Source: Thiomargarita sp.
GTDB taxonomy: Bacteria > Pseudomonadota > Gammaproteobacteria > Beggiatoales > Beggiatoaceae
NCBI GenBank assembly: GCA_020718845.1
Contig: DYRG01000015.1
Span: forward strand, 13,603-60,954
Length of the DNA: 47,352 nucleotides
Reading direction: 5' to 3'
Positions 44,994 through 47,352 of the stretch are shown in pieces. The notes beneath the pieces were generated by a model that saw only the letters and a program-made list of their open reading frames with translations, did not search any database and was not told the origin of the DNA. The translations under genes and the position numbers were made by a program. Within the stretch, counting starts at the first letter, position 1; each line of letters begins with the position of its first letter.

Positions 44994-45050
44994 GCACCGT
45001 CTACCGCTTCAGCTTGCGGCAATGTGGCAGACCGTGCGCGGTATTTTTTT
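44994..45050 (+). promoter_or_regulatory. structured leader with T tract, possible attenuator of the NHL gene
   Basis: GCACCGTCT (44994-45002) can pair with AGACCGTGC (45029-45037) except for one C-C mismatch, with CCGC/GCGG pairing inside. Alternatively TACCGC (45002-45007) can pair with GCGGTA (45038-45043), which sits directly before seven T, making an intrinsic terminator. A third GCGGT lies at 44977-44981. The alternatives exclude each other, as in attenuators. No riboswitch class recognised. Confidence 0.45.
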
Positions 45051-45077
45051 GAGTTCAATTTTGGTAGGGGATATTTT

Positions 45078-47306
45078 ATGTTTGCTAAGCATTGTAGTGC
45101 CAAACGTGCTGATGACCAATCGGTACAACAACGGGAGAAGTTTCCCGTGCAATGGGCAAGCGGTGGCGGGCTTGCGAAGAGATCGATGGCGGGGTTGCTG
45201 TTTGTAATCATGACGTTGTTTATTCCGTCTGTGCAAGCAGAAAGCTATTCTCTTGCTAAAGAGTGGGGTACATTGCCTTATTCAGACAATGACCAATTCG
45301 GTTTCCCTACAAGCGTCGCAGTGGATGCAAGTGGTAATGTCTATGTGACGGATACTGGCAATTTGCGTATCCAAAAGTTTAATAACAACGGGACTTATCT
45401 CGCAACATGGAATAATGTCAACAATAATTCAGTAATGAATGATTCACTAGATTGTTGTGGGCTTGAGATGGATTTTAGCACCTACTTAAAAATGACGGTG
45501 AATGGGAATAATGTCTATGCAGTGGACGCTTCCTTTATCATGAAACTTGATATTGCAGGTTACCTTCAAGATGCGTGGTCGAAATATAATCCCCTCTGGA
45601 GCATAGGATACCCAGTATCTATAGGTTACTCATTTGCAACCCCATCTGAAGGTCCTGGCACAGGATACGCGCTATCCGGCGGAACCTCGTTGTACCAGTT
45701 TAAGTGCCTTTATGAAGTCACCAAGACTGATAATTATTGTGTTCTCGACCTCGCCGCAGACAACACGAACATTTATATGATTGCCACAACTGAAACTGAA
45801 GGAGGATACCTCACGATTCTAAAATATGATTTAGCAATGAATCTTATCAAATCTGTCCCTACCAATATTGAGGCAGAATTCAGAGCGGGTGTTGCTGTGT
45901 CTAATGGTCATGTGTATGTCGCTGGTTATAATACTGTCCAAAAGTTTGACAGCAACTTGTTGACCTATAAATCGACAATTACTACTTTGAAAGACGGGGG
46001 AGGAGATGTTGCCGTAGATAGTAGTGGTAATGTCTATGTTGTAGATACAGGTAATAACCGCATCCAAAAATTTACCAATGGCGGTACCATTGTTAGTACT
46101 TGGGGTTCTAAAGGCAGTAATGATGGACAATTTAGCCAACCTTGGAGTATTGCTGTAGATAATAATAGCAATGTCTATGTTGCAGATACAGATAATAACC
46201 GTATCCAAAAATTTAACAGCAACGGGGTGTTTCTCAAAAAGTGGGGAGAGCCATTGAAGAGTGAGCAGTCCCTTAGTCTTGAGGATGTCTTTAAGTATGA
46301 CGTAGGTGATCATCGCTATAAAAGTTTAAATGTAGATGGCACGGTAACATTCACACGAACTGTCTTTAATGGTTCAACATGGGAGACAGACGATTCATTC
46401 AGCTTATCCTATCCTCGGAGTGGTAATCAAACTGACTATTGGGGGGCTAAAACAAGTCGAGACGGTTGGTATGCTTATCGCGTTGTAGATATTGCTGAAA
46501 GTAGCAATGGCAATATCTATATATTAAATCGAGTTGACATCGCATACCAAGGTGAGACAAATTATCATAATGTTGATTTTGTTAGCGTGTTTGATAGCAA
46601 TGGCATCCGTCAAGGAAGTTTTGAAGTAGCTGACAGCATCTCCAATGGAAGTATTGCAGTTGATAGTGTTGGAAACGTCTATGTGGCAATTATTCAGAAC
46701 GATGAAGTTGATGAGATCAAAAAGTTTAATAGCACGGGGACTTATCTTTCTTCGCTACCGTTGCCCCAGTTTATCCATCCAATAAGTATCACTGTAGATA
46801 ATAAGGACAACGTCTATGTAGTGAATGCGAATGAGCTGTTTGGTATCCTAAAATTTGACAGCACGGGGAATCTTGTTACCACGATAGGAGGGATTGAGTA
46901 TTCTGGATATGATAGCAAAGGGAGACTTATTACTAAGATAGGAGATGTTGAGTTTCCTAGAGATGTTGCGGTTGATAGTGATGGAAACGTCTATGTGACA
47001 AGTGTAACTAGCCCTTATGTACAGACGCATTCCAGTACAAAGAAATATCTCATCCACAAGTTCACTCCACTCACTATTGATAACATTGATAACCGCGCTT
47101 GTATAACGGGAAGAGGTGAAGGAAAGCCATACTCATGGATGCTAAAAAACACCATGAACACCTACAACAATACAAATATTACTACACCAGTAGGTAGTAA
47201 TGCGGATGTTGCCACCCAACTTTCCAACGATATGAGAGTATATGATGTCGCTATTCAAAACGAAGGTGGTGGTTGCATTAGCATTGGTAACTACACGCTT
47301 TGGTAG
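45078..47306 (+). CDS. exported NHL-repeat beta-propeller protein
   Basis: A 742-aa protein from ATG 45078 (AGGGG 8 nt upstream). The hydrophobic signal segment is at residues 38-50, cut near A54 (SVQAES). The 37 residues ahead form a long, basic n-region; ATG 45186 would give an ordinary signal instead. The mature part has at least six NHL units with the pattern VAVDxxGNVYVxDTGNxRIQKF (e.g. near residues 70-110, 325-360, 370-410, 535, 575). The C-terminal 80 residues have four cysteines or fewer and no known sorting domain. NHL proteins bind partners or sense flow at the cell surface; role here unknown. The codon use and GC differ from the neighbours. Confidence 0.85.
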   Translation: MFAKHCSAKRADDQSVQQREKFPVQWASGGGLAKRSMAGLLFVIMTLFIPSVQAESYSLAKEWGTLPYSDNDQFGFPTSVAVDASGNVYVTDTGNLRIQKFNNNGTYLATWNNVNNNSVMNDSLDCCGLEMDFSTYLKMTVNGNNVYAVDASFIMKLDIAGYLQDAWSKYNPLWSIGYPVSIGYSFATPSEGPGTGYALSGGTSLYQFKCLYEVTKTDNYCVLDLAADNTNIYMIATTETEGGYLTILKYDLAMNLIKSVPTNIEAEFRAGVAVSNGHVYVAGYNTVQKFDSNLLTYKSTITTLKDGGGDVAVDSSGNVYVVDTGNNRIQKFTNGGTIVSTWGSKGSNDGQFSQPWSIAVDNNSNVYVADTDNNRIQKFNSNGVFLKKWGEPLKSEQSLSLEDVFKYDVGDHRYKSLNVDGTVTFTRTVFNGSTWETDDSFSLSYPRSGNQTDYWGAKTSRDGWYAYRVVDIAESSNGNIYILNRVDIAYQGETNYHNVDFVSVFDSNGIRQGSFEVADSISNGSIAVDSVGNVYVAIIQNDEVDEIKKFNSTGTYLSSLPLPQFIHPISITVDNKDNVYVVNANELFGILKFDSTGNLVTTIGGIEYSGYDSKGRLITKIGDVEFPRDVAVDSDGNVYVTSVTSPYVQTHSSTKKYLIHKFTPLTIDNIDNRACITGRGEGKPYSWMLKNTMNTYNNTNITTPVGSNADVATQLSNDMRVYDVAIQNEGGGCISIGNYTLW

Positions 47307-47352
47307 TGATCAAATTAGGATGCCAATGAAAGAGAAGAATTATAATGTTGAA

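Larger units (their letters stand above)
44607..45077. other. AT-rich non-coding region ahead of the NHL gene
   Basis: 471 bp with no plausible protein gene besides a TTG extension of the NHL frame. It holds the terminator at 44645, six copies of a 10-bp unit (44741-44921), AT-rich stretches, and a structured, GC-richer leader at 44994-45050. A promoter for the NHL gene is likely near 44930-44970 (TATATTGTGGCATAAT) but not certain. Confidence 0.6.

Noticed and set aside
45831-46313. 160-aa frame opposite the NHL gene
   Set aside because: Its repeats mirror the NHL repeats on the other strand; no start signal.
1-47352. CRISPR array to go with the Cas6-like gene
   Set aside because: No set of regularly spaced repeats of 25-40 bp was seen. 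The short phased repeats at 44.7-44.9 kb have a 10-bp period and the repeats at 32.2-32.5 kb are coding.

Overview
The window looks like a chromosomal piece of a low-GC (roughly 38-40% by eye) gammaproteobacterium. The gene set (DUF3683-type FAD oxidase, Lnt, class I PHA synthase, bacterial alpha-2-macroglobulin, MltD, RecD, periplasmic di-haem peroxidase, Rpn-type nuclease, several toxin-antitoxin pairs) suggests a Thiotrichales/Beggiatoaceae-like bacterium. That placement is inference from gene content, not from a marker gene. No rRNA, tRNA, CRISPR array or insertion sequence was seen.

Layout. 1-5.8 kb (minus strand): the N-terminal part of a large FAD/FMN oxidoreductase that runs off the left edge, lnt, and an operon of an unknown 288-aa protein with N-carbamoylputrescine amidase. 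6-15.7 kb (plus): di-haem cytochrome c peroxidase, a carboxymuconolactone-decarboxylase-like protein, a 1932-aa alpha-2-macroglobulin with a CWEQ thioester motif, and phaC. 15.65-15.94 kb: no protein gene, but on the minus strand a near-perfect sigma-54 promoter (GG-N10-GC) reads into about 170 nt that end in a strong intrinsic terminator. This is a probable sigma-54-dependent small RNA, divergent from a REC-histidine kinase gene.

17.3-23.8 kb is an AT-rich accessory stretch: a HEPN/MNT toxin-antitoxin pair, a glycosyltransferase, a hexapeptide acyltransferase, a methyltransferase, a VapBC pair, a GT8-like glycosyltransferase fused to TPRs, a VanZ-like protein and an Rpn-family nuclease. bioB follows. 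It converges, with one base between stops, on a three-gene minus-strand operon ending in a Cas6/Cmx6-like protein that has no CRISPR array or other cas gene in view. This is the strongest candidate for an undescribed system. recD is divergent from it.

28.3-35.5 kb is one giant minus-strand gene (2398 aa) with LamG-like modules, a three-fold trefoil-like repeat, coiled coils and Gly/Ala-rich beta segments, and no signal peptide. 35.7-42.2 kb is mostly housekeeping: an RhlB-like DEAD helicase and phosphoglycolate phosphatase, OsmC, an excalibur-domain protein, a PD-(D/E)XK-like protein, an RsmB-type rRNA methyltransferase and MltD. 42.3-44.6 kb holds a four-helix membrane protein and a small operon (DUF2259, unknown, SMI1/KNR4). 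The right end has an AT-rich spacer with six copies of a 10-bp unit in helical phase and a structured leader followed by a T tract, ahead of an exported NHL-repeat protein.

Several longest open frames begin at TTG. Where an ATG with a Shine-Dalgarno sequence lies just downstream, I took that start and say so.
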